Part shown: positions 1 to 6,838 of the stretch, piece by piece
Position numbering within the stretch: the stretch's first letter is position 1
Layout: every line of letters starts with the position of its first letter
Assembly: GCA_027620395.1 (NCBI GenBank)
Contig: JAQBZY010000008.1
Span: 1-12,872, forward strand
Source of the DNA: Pseudomonadota bacterium
GTDB taxonomy: Bacteria; Pseudomonadota; Alphaproteobacteria; Rhodospirillales; Casp-alpha2
Reading direction: 5' to 3'
Length of the DNA stretch: 12,872 nt
The notes under the pieces: generated by a model
Databases searched by the model: none
The model's input: only the letters and a program-made list of their open reading frames with translations
Told to the model about the DNA's origin: nothing
Position numbers and translations under genes: made by a program

Positions 1-503
1 CGACCAATTGGGACTTCTCCGCCGCCGGCGACGGCCCTCGCATTTTCCCGCTGTGGGGCGCCATGGGCGGCGCCGTTCCGATGGGCCTGGGGCTGGCCTT
101 GGCGCAACCAAGCAAGCGTGTTCTGGTCGCCACCGGCGACGGTGAAATGCTGATGGGCATCGGCTCGCTCGCCACTGTCGCCGTCAAGGCGCCGAGGAAC
201 TTGGCCATCTGCGTTTTCGACAACGAGCGCTACGGCGAGACCGGCATGCAGGAAACCCACACCGCCTCCGTCGCCGATCTTTCATTGACCGCCAAGGGCC
301 TGGGGATCGCCAACGCATCGGTGATCGCCGACGACAAGACACTCGCCGCCGAGTTGGAGACCATTCTCAACGCCGACGGCCCGATTTTCCGGGTCATCAA
401 GGTCCGGGCCGAGCCGCTGCCGTTTATCCTGCCGACCAAGGACGGGGTCGAGCTGAAGAACCGGTTTCGAGTCGATTTGCTTGGTGCGGCGGCGTTGCTT
501 TAG
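1..503 (+). CDS. TPP-binding decarboxylase subunit, C-terminal part (sulfopyruvate/phosphonopyruvate decarboxylase beta-like), 5' partial
   Basis: The reading frame is open from base 3 to the TAG at 501-503, so the start lies left of the window; the internal ATG at 63 is not the start. The visible 166 residues hold the pyrophosphate/Mg2+-binding half of a thiamine diphosphate enzyme. A glycine-rich GAMGGAVPMGLGLALA stretch is followed by the GDGE motif (135-146) and, about 25 residues on, DNERYGETG, whose Asn (222-224) closes the GDG-x(~25)-N signature. The spacing and the YGxTGxQxT pattern resemble the small beta subunits of sulfopyruvate decarboxylase and the C-terminal half of phosphonopyruvate decarboxylase. 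Such enzymes decarboxylate a 2-oxo acid to an aldehyde, which fits the aldehyde dehydrogenase two genes downstream. An alpha (PYR) subunit would be expected just upstream, outside the window. The TPP fold is clear; the substrate is not. Confidence 0.85.
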   Translation, partial: TNWDFSAAGDGPRIFPLWGAMGGAVPMGLGLALAQPSKRVLVATGDGEMLMGIGSLATVAVKAPRNLAICVFDNERYGETGMQETHTASVADLSLTAKGLGIANASVIADDKTLAAELETILNADGPIFRVIKVRAEPLPFILPTKDGVELKNRFRVDLLGAAALL

Positions 504-528
504 AATTTTCGGCCTATTCGGCCGCAAT

Positions 529-534
529 GGAGGA
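529..534 (+). promoter_or_regulatory. Ribosome binding site deciding the NTF2-like gene start
   Basis: GGAGGA lies four bases before ATG 539 and overlaps the alternative ATG 527. This favours translation starting at 539. The spacing is short but usable. Confidence 0.55.
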
Positions 535-538
535 CGCC

Positions 539-946
539 ATGAACGCAACCGACCTCAAAGCCATCGAGGCCTGCATCGGCAATTATTTCGACGCGCTTTA
601 TACCGGCGACACCAATCTCCTGATGGGCCAGGTGTTTCATCCGAATGCGCATCTATATGCCGCCAACTTGAACGGCGGGTTCGTCGATTGGCCCATGGAC
701 GCGTTCAAGAAAGTCATCGAGAGTCGGCCGTCGCCGAAAACGCGCGGTTGCAAGCGTCAGGAAAGGATCGTTTCCATCGACGAGGCTGGGCCGGATACTG
801 TCATGGTCAAGGTCGAGGTTCTGGTCGGAACCCGCGACTTCGTCGATTATCTGTCGCTGCTGAAGCTATCGGGCGAATGGCGGATCATTTCCAAGACCTG
901 CGTCCTGATCGACGAATTGACGGAAGCGCAGGCGGCGGCGGAATAA
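539..946 (+). CDS. NTF2-like fold protein, putative lumazine-binding family
   Basis: A 135-residue soluble protein with no signal peptide or membrane segment. It matches the NTF2/SnoaL-like superfamily, most closely the putative lumazine-binding group (Pfam Lumazine_bd_2 type), by pattern: an N-terminal helix IEACIGNYFDALYTGD, then FHPNAHLY, the WPMDAF segment, a RPSP turn, a central strand with VMVKVEV, and DYLSLLKLSGEWRIISK near the C-terminus. Members are small alpha+beta barrels that bind or isomerise small ligands; most have no known reaction. ATG 539 is preferred over the in-frame ATG at 527, because the latter lies inside the Shine-Dalgarno-like GGAGGA at 529-534. The gene sits 35 bp after the TPP subunit and 21 bp before the aldehyde dehydrogenase, so it is probably co-transcribed and may assist that pathway. 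Its function there is unknown. Confidence 0.8.
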   Translation: MNATDLKAIEACIGNYFDALYTGDTNLLMGQVFHPNAHLYAANLNGGFVDWPMDAFKKVIESRPSPKTRGCKRQERIVSIDEAGPDTVMVKVEVLVGTRDFVDYLSLLKLSGEWRIISKTCVLIDELTEAQAAAE

Positions 947-967
947 CGGAAAAACGGACAACGTGGG

Positions 968-2455
968 ATGAGCAATCTGCAAAAATATAAAATGCTGATC
1001 GGCGGCGAGTGGGTCGATGCCGCCAGCGGCAAGCATTTCGAATCCATGAACCCCTATACCGGCAAGGCCTGGGCGCTGATCCCGGAAGGCGGCGCCGAGG
1101 ACATCGACCGGGCCGTCAAGGCCGCCAAGGCGGCGTTTGAATCCGGCCAGTGGTCCAAGATGACGGCGACGCAGCGGGGTCACCTGCTCAGGAAACTCGG
1201 CGATCTGATCGCCGAGAACGCCGACGCTCTGGCCGCCACGGAAGTCCGCGACAACGGCAAGCTGATCGCCGAGATGGGATTGCAACTCAGGTATACGCCG
1301 CAGTGGTATTATTATTTCGGCGGTTTGGCCGACAAGATCGAGGGCTCAGTCATTCCGATCGACAAGCCCGAACACTTCAATTTCACCCGGCACGAACCCT
1401 TGGGCGTCATCGCCGCGATCACGCCCTGGAACTCGCCCTTGATGCTCGCCGGCTGGAAACTGGCGCCAGCGTTGGCCGCCGGCAACACCGTGGTCCTGAA
1501 GCCGTCCGAATTCACCTCGGCATCGTCGTTGGAGTTCGGTCGGTTGTTCGAAAAAGCCGGCTTCCCACCCGGTGTCGTCAACATCGTCACCGGCTTCGGC
1601 CGTGATGCCGGCGCCGCGCTGACCTCGCATCCCGACGTCGCCAAGATCACCTTCACCGGCGGCCCCGAAACCGGCCGGCTGGTTTATGCCACCGGCGCCA
1701 AGCTTTTGAAGAAGGTCAGCCTGGAGCTTGGCGGCAAGTCGCCGAACATCGTCTTTGACGACTGCATCATCGACAACGCCGTCAAGGGCGCCATTTCCGG
1801 CATTTTCGCCGCCACCGGCCAGACCTGCATCGCTGGATCGCGGTTGTTGGTGCAGCGCTCGATCCACGATGAATTCGTCGACAAGCTGGTCGCCTTCGCC
1901 AAGACCGCCAAAATGGGCGATCCGATGTTGCCAGATACCCAGGTCGGTCCAGTGACGACTTTGCAGCAGCACGACAAAATCCTCGGCTACATCGACATCG
2001 CCAAGGGCGAAGGTGCCGAGTGCCTGTTGGGCGGCGCCAAGGCGACGCGCCCGGAATGCGGCAGCGGCTGGTTCGTCGAGCCGACGATTTTTGCCGGCGT
2101 CAACAACAGGATGCGGATTGCCCAAGAGGAGGTTTTTGGCCCGGTGCTGTCGATCATCCCGTTCGAGGACGAGGAAGAAGCGATCCATCTCGGCAACGAC
2201 GTCGCGTTTGGCTTGGCCGCCGGTATCTGGACGCAATCGATCCGCCGCGCGCTGACTGTCTCGGAAAAAATCCGCGCCGGCTCGGTCTGGGTCAACACCT
2301 ACCGCGCGGTCAGCTACATGTCGCCGTTCGGTGGCTACAAGGATTCCGGCGTCGGCCGCGAGAACGGCCAGGACGCGATCCGAGAATACATGCAAACCAA
2401 GTCCATCTGGATCAGCTACGCGACCGACACGCCCAATCCATTCGTGATGCGCTGA
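968..2455 (+). CDS. NAD(P)-dependent aldehyde dehydrogenase
   Basis: A full-length 495-residue member of the ALDH superfamily (class 1/2, betaine-aldehyde dehydrogenase-like size). It oxidises an aldehyde to a carboxylate using NAD(P)+. Signature pieces appear in order: ITPWNSP with the oxyanion Asn155, VLKPSE with cofactor-contacting Lys178, the Rossmann FTGGPETG (229-236), LELGGKSPN with general base Glu253, GQTC with catalytic Cys287, and EEVFGP with Glu389 for the nicotinamide ribose. All key residues are intact. No CoA-acylating hallmark is evident, so a free acid is the likely product. The start has only a weak purine-rich leader (GTGGG just upstream), but translation is probably coupled to the gene 21 bp before. 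An SDR follows after 4 bp. With the upstream TPP subunit, a 2-oxo acid to aldehyde to acid sequence is plausible. The natural substrate cannot be read from sequence. Confidence 0.93.
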   Translation: MSNLQKYKMLIGGEWVDAASGKHFESMNPYTGKAWALIPEGGAEDIDRAVKAAKAAFESGQWSKMTATQRGHLLRKLGDLIAENADALAATEVRDNGKLIAEMGLQLRYTPQWYYYFGGLADKIEGSVIPIDKPEHFNFTRHEPLGVIAAITPWNSPLMLAGWKLAPALAAGNTVVLKPSEFTSASSLEFGRLFEKAGFPPGVVNIVTGFGRDAGAALTSHPDVAKITFTGGPETGRLVYATGAKLLKKVSLELGGKSPNIVFDDCIIDNAVKGAISGIFAATGQTCIAGSRLLVQRSIHDEFVDKLVAFAKTAKMGDPMLPDTQVGPVTTLQQHDKILGYIDIAKGEGAECLLGGAKATRPECGSGWFVEPTIFAGVNNRMRIAQEEVFGPVLSIIPFEDEEEAIHLGNDVAFGLAAGIWTQSIRRALTVSEKIRAGSVWVNTYRAVSYMSPFGGYKDSGVGRENGQDAIREYMQTKSIWISYATDTPNPFVMR

Positions 2456-2459
2456 GCGG

Positions 2460-3212
2460 ATGGCGGAACCTAAAACCGTCCTCATCACTGGCGGCTCGCG
2501 CGGCATTGGCGCTGGTATCGTCCGGCGGTTCGCCGCCGAGGGCTGGCGGGTGATCTTCACCTATGTCTCGAACCAAGCCGCCGCCGACACAGTCGCCGCC
2601 GAAACCGGTGCCCGGGCGGCCCGCTGCGATGTCGGCGCCGAGGCCGATATCCTGGCCCTGTTCGCCACCCTCGATAGGGAAGGCGTGCGGCTCGATGCAC
2701 TGGTCAACAACGCCGGCATCACCGGGCCTAAGCGGCGGCTTTCGGAAGTGACGGCGGCAACCCTTGAGAAAGTCGCCCGGGTCAATTTCATTGGCACGGC
2801 GCTGATGTGCCGGGAAGCCGTCAAGCGGATGTCGACGGCGGCGGGCGGCCCAGGCGAAGGTAAGGGCGGCGCCATCGTCAATCTGTCGTCGACGGCGACG
2901 CTGGCCGGCGGACCCAATCAATGGATCGACTACGCGGCCCTCAAGGGCGCCATCGATGTACTGACCAATGGCCTGGCGCGGGAAGTCGGCGCCGAGGGAA
3001 TCCGCGTTAACGCCGTGGCGCCCGGCTACACCCTGACTGACATGGCCAGGGCCGGCGGCATCGCGGCCCGGTTCGATGCCTACAAGCACGAGGTGCCATT
3101 GGGCCGGATCGGCACCGTCGACGAAGTCGCGGCTGGTGTTTACTGGCTATGTTCGGACGACGCCACCTACGTCACCGGCACCGTGCTCCCGGTCGCCGGC
3201 GGCAGGTGCTGA
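2460..3212 (+). CDS. SDR family NAD(P)-dependent oxidoreductase (FabG-like)
   Basis: A 250-residue classical short-chain dehydrogenase/reductase. The N-terminal cofactor motif TGGSRGIG is at residues 10-17, NNAG at 83-86, the helix-4 Asn at 109, and the catalytic Ser143/Ser144, Tyr158 and Lys162 (YAALK). The C-terminal VLPVAGG closes the fold as in FabG-like enzymes. Arg14 in the glycine motif weakly favours NADP(H). A Gly-rich insertion (about 127-137) between helix 4 and the catalytic serine strand is slightly unusual. The gene starts 4 bp after the aldehyde dehydrogenase stop, so the two are almost certainly co-translated; it ends the plus-strand run and is followed by palindromic repeats. 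It probably oxidises or reduces an alcohol/ketone intermediate of the same pathway, with the substrate unknown. Confidence 0.92.
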   Translation: MAEPKTVLITGGSRGIGAGIVRRFAAEGWRVIFTYVSNQAAADTVAAETGARAARCDVGAEADILALFATLDREGVRLDALVNNAGITGPKRRLSEVTAATLEKVARVNFIGTALMCREAVKRMSTAAGGPGEGKGGAIVNLSSTATLAGGPNQWIDYAALKGAIDVLTNGLAREVGAEGIRVNAVAPGYTLTDMARAGGIAARFDAYKHEVPLGRIGTVDEVAAGVYWLCSDDATYVTGTVLPVAGGRC

Positions 3213-3225
3213 ACCCCGCCGCCAT

Positions 3226-3264
3226 CATCCTTCGAGACGTCGCTTCGCGCCTCCTCACGATGAG
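3226..3264. repeat. Dispersed palindromic repeat, copy D
   Basis: The unit begins CATCCTTCGAGACG and ends CTCCTCACGATGAGG, with a core rich in GCG/CGC. It is the same family and orientation as the copy at 11147-11184. It lies in the convergent gap between the SDR gene and the minus-strand hutG-like gene, where a hairpin in RNA could end or protect both transcripts. REP-like elements of this CATCCTGAGGAGCG type are common between genes in alphaproteobacteria. Confidence 0.75.
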
Positions 3265-3279
3265 GGTTTCGTGCTTTCC

Positions 3280-3342
3280 CCATCCTGAGAAGCGGCAGCG
3301 CCGAGTCTCGTGCGCGAAGCGGGCGGAACGCCTAGGATGAGG
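3280..3342. repeat. Dispersed palindromic repeat, copy E (diverged, longer core)
   Basis: This opens with CATCCTGAG and ends with CTAGGATGAGG, so the outer arms pair with each other, but the roughly 45-base core is longer and more diverged than in the other copies. It faces copy D, about 15 bp away, so D and E together form a larger inverted arrangement filling most of the 144 bp between the two convergent genes. A transcription-terminating or RNA-stabilising role is inference. Confidence 0.6.
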
Positions 3343-3356
3343 TCTGAAGTGACCGC

Positions 3357-4190
3357 CTAGCCCTCGTCGTGCGCCAAGGCCAAATCGGCGAGCGCCCCGT
3401 CGGCAGGGTTGAAATTCAACATGGTTCTGAGAAACCGTTGCAACACCGGCCGCACCCGCCTAGCGAGATCGATGTTGTAAAGATACGGCGGCTCCTCGTC
3501 CATGTAGGTGGCCCAGCTTTGTTCTAGCTGCATGGCGTGGACGCCATTTGCCGGATCGCCATAGTGCCGTGTGATGTAGCCGCCGACGTAGCGGCCGTTC
3601 AAGACGTGGGTGTAGCCGACCAGTCCGACCGCCACTTCCTTGATCCGGGATTCCAAGGCCGGCGCGCAGGTCTTGCCGTGGTTGGTGCCGAAATTGAGAT
3701 CCCAGAGCTTGCCGTTGAAATACCTGGGCAGCCGGCTCTTGATCGAGTGCGCATCCCACAAAAGCGCGTAGCCATGCTTGGCCCTGATCTCGTCGAGGGT
3801 TTCCTTGAGTTTGCCGTGGAAGGGCTGCCAATAGGTCTCGCAACGCTTGCCGACCTCGTCCTGGCTCGGCTCCTCGCCGGGTTTGTAAATCGGATCCTTG
3901 CGCCCCGTCGCCAAGGGGCAAAGTCCCTCTGAATCCTGGCCCGGATAAAGCTTTGCATCGTCCGGCGGCCGGTTCAAATCGACGACGAAGCGGCTGTGCG
4001 TCGCGATCAGCATCGCCGCCCCCATGGCCGGCGCGAAATCGTAAAGCCTATCGACGTTCCAATCGGTGTCCGGCAATTCGTCGGCGACCGCCGACATCCG
4101 CGCCTTCAATTTTTCCGGAATGTGCGTGCCGGCATGCGGCACGCTGACCAGAAGCGGCGTCGTTCCCGCCGTGAATTTAAAAATTTCCAT
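3357..4190 (-). CDS. hutG: N-formylglutamate deformylase (N-formylglutamate amidohydrolase, HutG-like)
   Basis: A 277-residue cytosolic metal-dependent hydrolase of the N-formylglutamate amidohydrolase family. It hydrolyses N-formyl-L-glutamate to glutamate and formate, the last step of one histidine-degradation route. Family features are clear: SVPHAGTHIP (16-25), TDWNVDRLYDFA (42-53), THSRFVVDLNRPP (64-76), LLWDAHSIKSRLPRYFNGK (143-161) with DLNFGTN after it, and a C-terminal LEQSWATYMDE. The size is normal for HutG. ATG 4190 is chosen because the open frame upstream overlaps the amidase coding sequence; an AGCGG/GGAG purine stretch precedes it, and the start lies 4 bp after the amidase stop. 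No other hut gene is in view, so the true substrate might be another N-formyl or N-acyl amino acid. The symbol reflects family, not proven pathway. Confidence 0.85.
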   Translation of the reverse strand: MEIFKFTAGTTPLLVSVPHAGTHIPEKLKARMSAVADELPDTDWNVDRLYDFAPAMGAAMLIATHSRFVVDLNRPPDDAKLYPGQDSEGLCPLATGRKDPIYKPGEEPSQDEVGKRCETYWQPFHGKLKETLDEIRAKHGYALLWDAHSIKSRLPRYFNGKLWDLNFGTNHGKTCAPALESRIKEVAVGLVGYTHVLNGRYVGGYITRHYGDPANGVHAMQLEQSWATYMDEEPPYLYNIDLARRVRPVLQRFLRTMLNFNPADGALADLALAHDEG

Positions 4191-4194
4191 GCCG

Positions 4195-5049
4195 CTACTC
4201 CGCCGCCCGTTCAATAATCCCGCTGCCGATGATTTCATAAGGCCGGTCGTGCTTGAGCGACGGAATCCGGCCCCGCGCCTTGCCGACTTCGGCCGGATCG
4301 ATATCGGCCAGCACGATGGCTTCTTGATCCTCCGGACCCTCGGCCAGGATATCGCCCCAGGGCCCGACGACCAAGGAATGTCCATAGGTGCGGGCCTTGC
4401 CGTGAGTGCCCGATTGGCAGGTGGCAAATACGAAGCAACCGGTCTCGATGGCGCGGGCCCGCAACAGGATGTGCCAGTGCGCCTGACCGCTTTTATGCGT
4501 GAAGGCGGCCGGACAGGTCAGGAAACTGGCCCCAGCCTTGGCCAGATCGCGGTAGAGGTGCGGAAACCTGACATCATAGCAGATCGAGAGCCCCATCGGC
4601 CCCCATGGCGTTTCCGTCAGCACCGCCCGTTCGCCAGGGCAGAGGCTGGCCGATTCCCGGTAGCGGTCGTCGTCGCCGAGATTGACGTCGAACAGATGAA
4701 TTTTGTCGTAGGTTGCTTGCACATCGCCGGCGGCGTCGATGACAAATTGCCGGTTATAGGACCGCCCGTCCGGCGCCGGCACGGTCAGGGAACCCAGCAC
4801 GGTCCAAACGCCGTTGTCGCGGGCGAAGGTTCGGAACATGGCCAATCCCGGATGCGCGGCTTCAGACCTGGGGTCGGTGTGGATGCCCTTGTCGTCGACG
4901 CCGTAGCAGGAAAAGAACTCCGGCAGCACAATCAGCCGGGCGCCGCCGGCAACCGCGTCCGTCGCCAACTCGCGGGCCCGAGCCAGAGTTTTCGCCATGT
5001 CGGCGCTGGCGCAATTTTGGACCAAACCGACTTTGAAAGTATCGTTCAT
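4195..5049 (-). CDS. Carbon-nitrogen hydrolase (nitrilase superfamily, Nit1/Nit2-like omega-amidase or deaminated glutathione amidase type)
   Basis: A 284-residue single-domain nitrilase-superfamily protein. The Glu-Lys-Cys triad is visible: Glu44 in VLPEFF, Lys116 in YDKIHLFDV and Cys157 in LSICYDVRFPHLYRDL. The DKIHLFDV segment, together with TGCFVFATCQSG and the GHSLVVGPWGDIL strand pair, is typical of the Nit branch. That branch includes omega-amidase (2-oxoglutaramate, 2-oxosuccinamate) and deaminated glutathione amidase. The expected reaction is hydrolysis of an amide to acid plus ammonia in the cytoplasm. The ATG at 5049 follows an AAGGAA-type ribosome site about eight bases upstream. 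It is the first gene of a two-gene operon with the HutG-like deformylase. Both hydrolyse C-N bonds of glutamate-like compounds, which suggests a shared nitrogen-salvage task. Assignment within the Nit branch is uncertain. Confidence 0.85.
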   Translation of the reverse strand: MNDTFKVGLVQNCASADMAKTLARARELATDAVAGGARLIVLPEFFSCYGVDDKGIHTDPRSEAAHPGLAMFRTFARDNGVWTVLGSLTVPAPDGRSYNRQFVIDAAGDVQATYDKIHLFDVNLGDDDRYRESASLCPGERAVLTETPWGPMGLSICYDVRFPHLYRDLAKAGASFLTCPAAFTHKSGQAHWHILLRARAIETGCFVFATCQSGTHGKARTYGHSLVVGPWGDILAEGPEDQEAIVLADIDPAEVGKARGRIPSLKHDRPYEIIGSGIIERAAE

Positions 5050-5179
5050 CCGGAAATTCCTTGCTCCTGGACTTAATCACGACGCCGGTCGATTGTCCAT
5101 TGGGGGCCAAGTCCAAGCCCTTTTTCCTGGGTCGATGCGGTGCTAATTTTCCTTGAAGAACATATGGGGAGGAACCGGA
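5050..5179. promoter_or_regulatory. Divergent intergenic region with presumed promoters for both operons
   Basis: This 130-bp gap separates the minus-strand amidase operon from the plus-strand ligase operon and must hold promoters for both, unless they start farther away. I see an interrupted palindrome, TTGG-GGG-CCAA, at 5100-5110 and an AT-rich GCTAATTTT near 5142-5150, which could be a minus-10-like element. No convincing minus-35/minus-10 pair with correct spacing was found. The location is well supported; the exact sites are not. Confidence 0.4.
5168..5174 (+). promoter_or_regulatory. Strong ribosome binding site for the GTG-started acyl-CoA ligase
   Basis: GGAGGAA-like purines lie five bases before GTG 5180. 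A TTG at 5153 in the same frame would place this Shine-Dalgarno inside the gene, so GTG 5180 is the better start. Confidence 0.7.
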
Positions 5180-6838
5180 GTGGCCAAAAAGCTGCCATCC
5201 ACGCCGATTTACGAGACCGGCCTCGATAAGACGGCGGCCAACTACCAGCCGTTGACGCCACTGTCGTTTCTCGATTGGGCGGCCCGCGTCTATCCGGACC
5301 GGACGGCGGTCATTCACGGGCCTTACCGCTCGACGTGGCGCGCCGTCGATCAGCGCTGCAAGCGCCTGGCGACGGCGCTGATGAAACTCGGCATCGGCAA
5401 GGGCGACACGGTCTCGATCATGTCGCCGAACGCGCCGGCGATGCTGGAGGCACACTACGGCGTGCCGATGTCGGGCGCGGTTCTGAATTCCCTGAATTAC
5501 CGGCTCGACGCCGACACCATTGCCTTCATTCTCGGCCATGCCGAAACCAAGGTTCTGATCACCGATCGGGAATTTTCGGGCGTGATTTCCGACGCCTTGG
5601 CCATTCACGGCGACACCGATATCACGGTGATCGATGTCGATGATCCGCTGGCCGAAGGCGGCCGACTGATCGGCGACATGACCTACGAAACATTTCTCGA
5701 AAGCGGTGATCCGGATTTCGAATGGCAACCGCCCGAGGACGAATGGCAGGCGATCTGTCTTAACTACACTTCCGGCACCACCGGCAATCCGAAGGGCGTC
5801 GTCTATCATCACCGGGGTGCCTTTCTGAATGCGCTCGGCAATGCCTTGGTATTCCGCTTGGGACGGGAGAGCGTCTATTTGTGGACGCTGCCGATGTTTC
5901 ACTGCAACGGTTGGAGCTATCCGTGGGCGGTGACGTCTGTCGGCGGCACCCATGTGTGCCTCCGGAAAATCGATCCGGGGCTGATCTTCCCGCTGATCGC
6001 CGAGCATGGCGTGACGCATATGTGCGGCGCGCCGATCGTCTTGAACATGTTGGTGCATGCGCCCGATAGCGTGAAGCGCAAGTTCGAGCATCGGATCGAG
6101 GTCGCCACCGGTGGCGCCGCGCCGCCGAGCGCGGTGATCGCCAAGATGGGCGCCATGGGATTCAACGTCACGCATTTGTATGGCCTGACCGAATCCTACG
6201 GCCCCTCGACAGTGTGCGCATGGCAAGACGAATGGGATGGCCTCGATATTGACGCCAAGGCGCTCAAGATGTCGCGCCAAGGCGTGCGCTATCCGACGCT
6301 CTATGACCAGTCGGTCAGAGATCCCGAAACCATGCAACCGGTGCCGGACGACGGCGAGACCATCGGCGAGATCATGCTCAAATCGAACACCGTCATGAAG
6401 GGCTATCTGAAGAATCCAAAAGCAACCGAGGCGGCGTTCCGCGGCGGCTGGTTTCACACTGGCGATCTGGCGGTGCAGCACGCCGACGGTTATCTGGAAA
6501 TCAAGGACCGCTCGAAGGATATCATCATATCCGGCGGCGAAAACATTTCCTCATTGGAAATCGAGGAATGCCTGTATCGGCATCCCGGCGTCATGGAATG
6601 CGCCGTCGTCGCCATGCCTGACGATAAATGGGGCGAGGTGCCTTGCGCCTTCGTCACTCCCATTGCCGCTGCCGAGGGAATGCTGTCTGGTAAGGATCTG
6701 ATCGATTGGTGCAAGGACCGGATCGCGCGTTACAAGGCGCCGGCACGGGTCGTGTTCGGGCCGCTTCCGAAAACGTCAACCGGCAAAATTCAAAAATTCG
6801 TGCTGCGCGAACAGGCCAAGGAGCTAACGAAGAAATGA
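5180..6838 (+). CDS. Acyl-CoA ligase (AMP-forming; LvaE/DmdB/fatty acyl-CoA synthetase type)
   Basis: A 552-residue member of the ANL adenylating superfamily. It activates a carboxylic acid with ATP and CoA to the acyl-CoA plus AMP. Conserved pieces from the GTG start: the phosphate-binding YTSGTTGNPKG (196-206), LPMFHCNGWSYPW (237-249), YGLTE (334-338), the ribose-binding GWFHTGDL with Asp429, hinge DRSKD with Arg444, and the C-terminal PKTSTGKIQ with catalytic Lys536. The N-terminal TPLSFLDWAARVYPDRTAVIHG and the AHYGVPMSGAVLN stretch are typical of short/medium-chain ligases such as DmdB and AlkK. It leads a five-gene operon and overlaps the next gene by 4 bp. By context it corresponds to LvaE of the levulinate/4-hydroxyvalerate pathway and would supply a 4-oxo- or 4-hydroxyacyl-CoA. 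The enzyme class is sure; the substrate is inference. Confidence 0.93.
   Translation: MAKKLPSTPIYETGLDKTAANYQPLTPLSFLDWAARVYPDRTAVIHGPYRSTWRAVDQRCKRLATALMKLGIGKGDTVSIMSPNAPAMLEAHYGVPMSGAVLNSLNYRLDADTIAFILGHAETKVLITDREFSGVISDALAIHGDTDITVIDVDDPLAEGGRLIGDMTYETFLESGDPDFEWQPPEDEWQAICLNYTSGTTGNPKGVVYHHRGAFLNALGNALVFRLGRESVYLWTLPMFHCNGWSYPWAVTSVGGTHVCLRKIDPGLIFPLIAEHGVTHMCGAPIVLNMLVHAPDSVKRKFEHRIEVATGGAAPPSAVIAKMGAMGFNVTHLYGLTESYGPSTVCAWQDEWDGLDIDAKALKMSRQGVRYPTLYDQSVRDPETMQPVPDDGETIGEIMLKSNTVMKGYLKNPKATEAAFRGGWFHTGDLAVQHADGYLEIKDRSKDIIISGGENISSLEIEECLYRHPGVMECAVVAMPDDKWGEVPCAFVTPIAAAEGMLSGKDLIDWCKDRIARYKAPARVVFGPLPKTSTGKIQKFVLREQAKELTKK

Noticed and set aside
510..524. Small hairpin CGGCC-TATTC-GGCCG between the TPP subunit and the NTF2-like gene as a terminator.
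   Set aside because: The stem is only 5 bp and is not followed by a T-run; the next gene's ribosome site begins 5 bases later, so termination is unlikely.
1346..2560. A 404-codon minus-strand open frame antisense to the aldehyde dehydrogenase gene.
   Set aside because: Same reason: the plus strand encodes a complete ALDH with all catalytic residues, and the antisense product has biased composition and no motif.
4066..5076. A 336-codon plus-strand open frame antisense to the amidase gene.
   Set aside because: The minus-strand amidase has an intact Glu-Lys-Cys triad; the plus-strand translation matches nothing recognisable.
4862..6481. A 539-codon minus-strand open frame lying antisense to the acyl-CoA ligase gene and the start of the amidase gene.
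   Set aside because: The plus-strand frame has every ligase motif and the minus-strand translation is Arg/His/Gly-rich with no recognisable domain. Long antisense frames are expected in GC-rich DNA.
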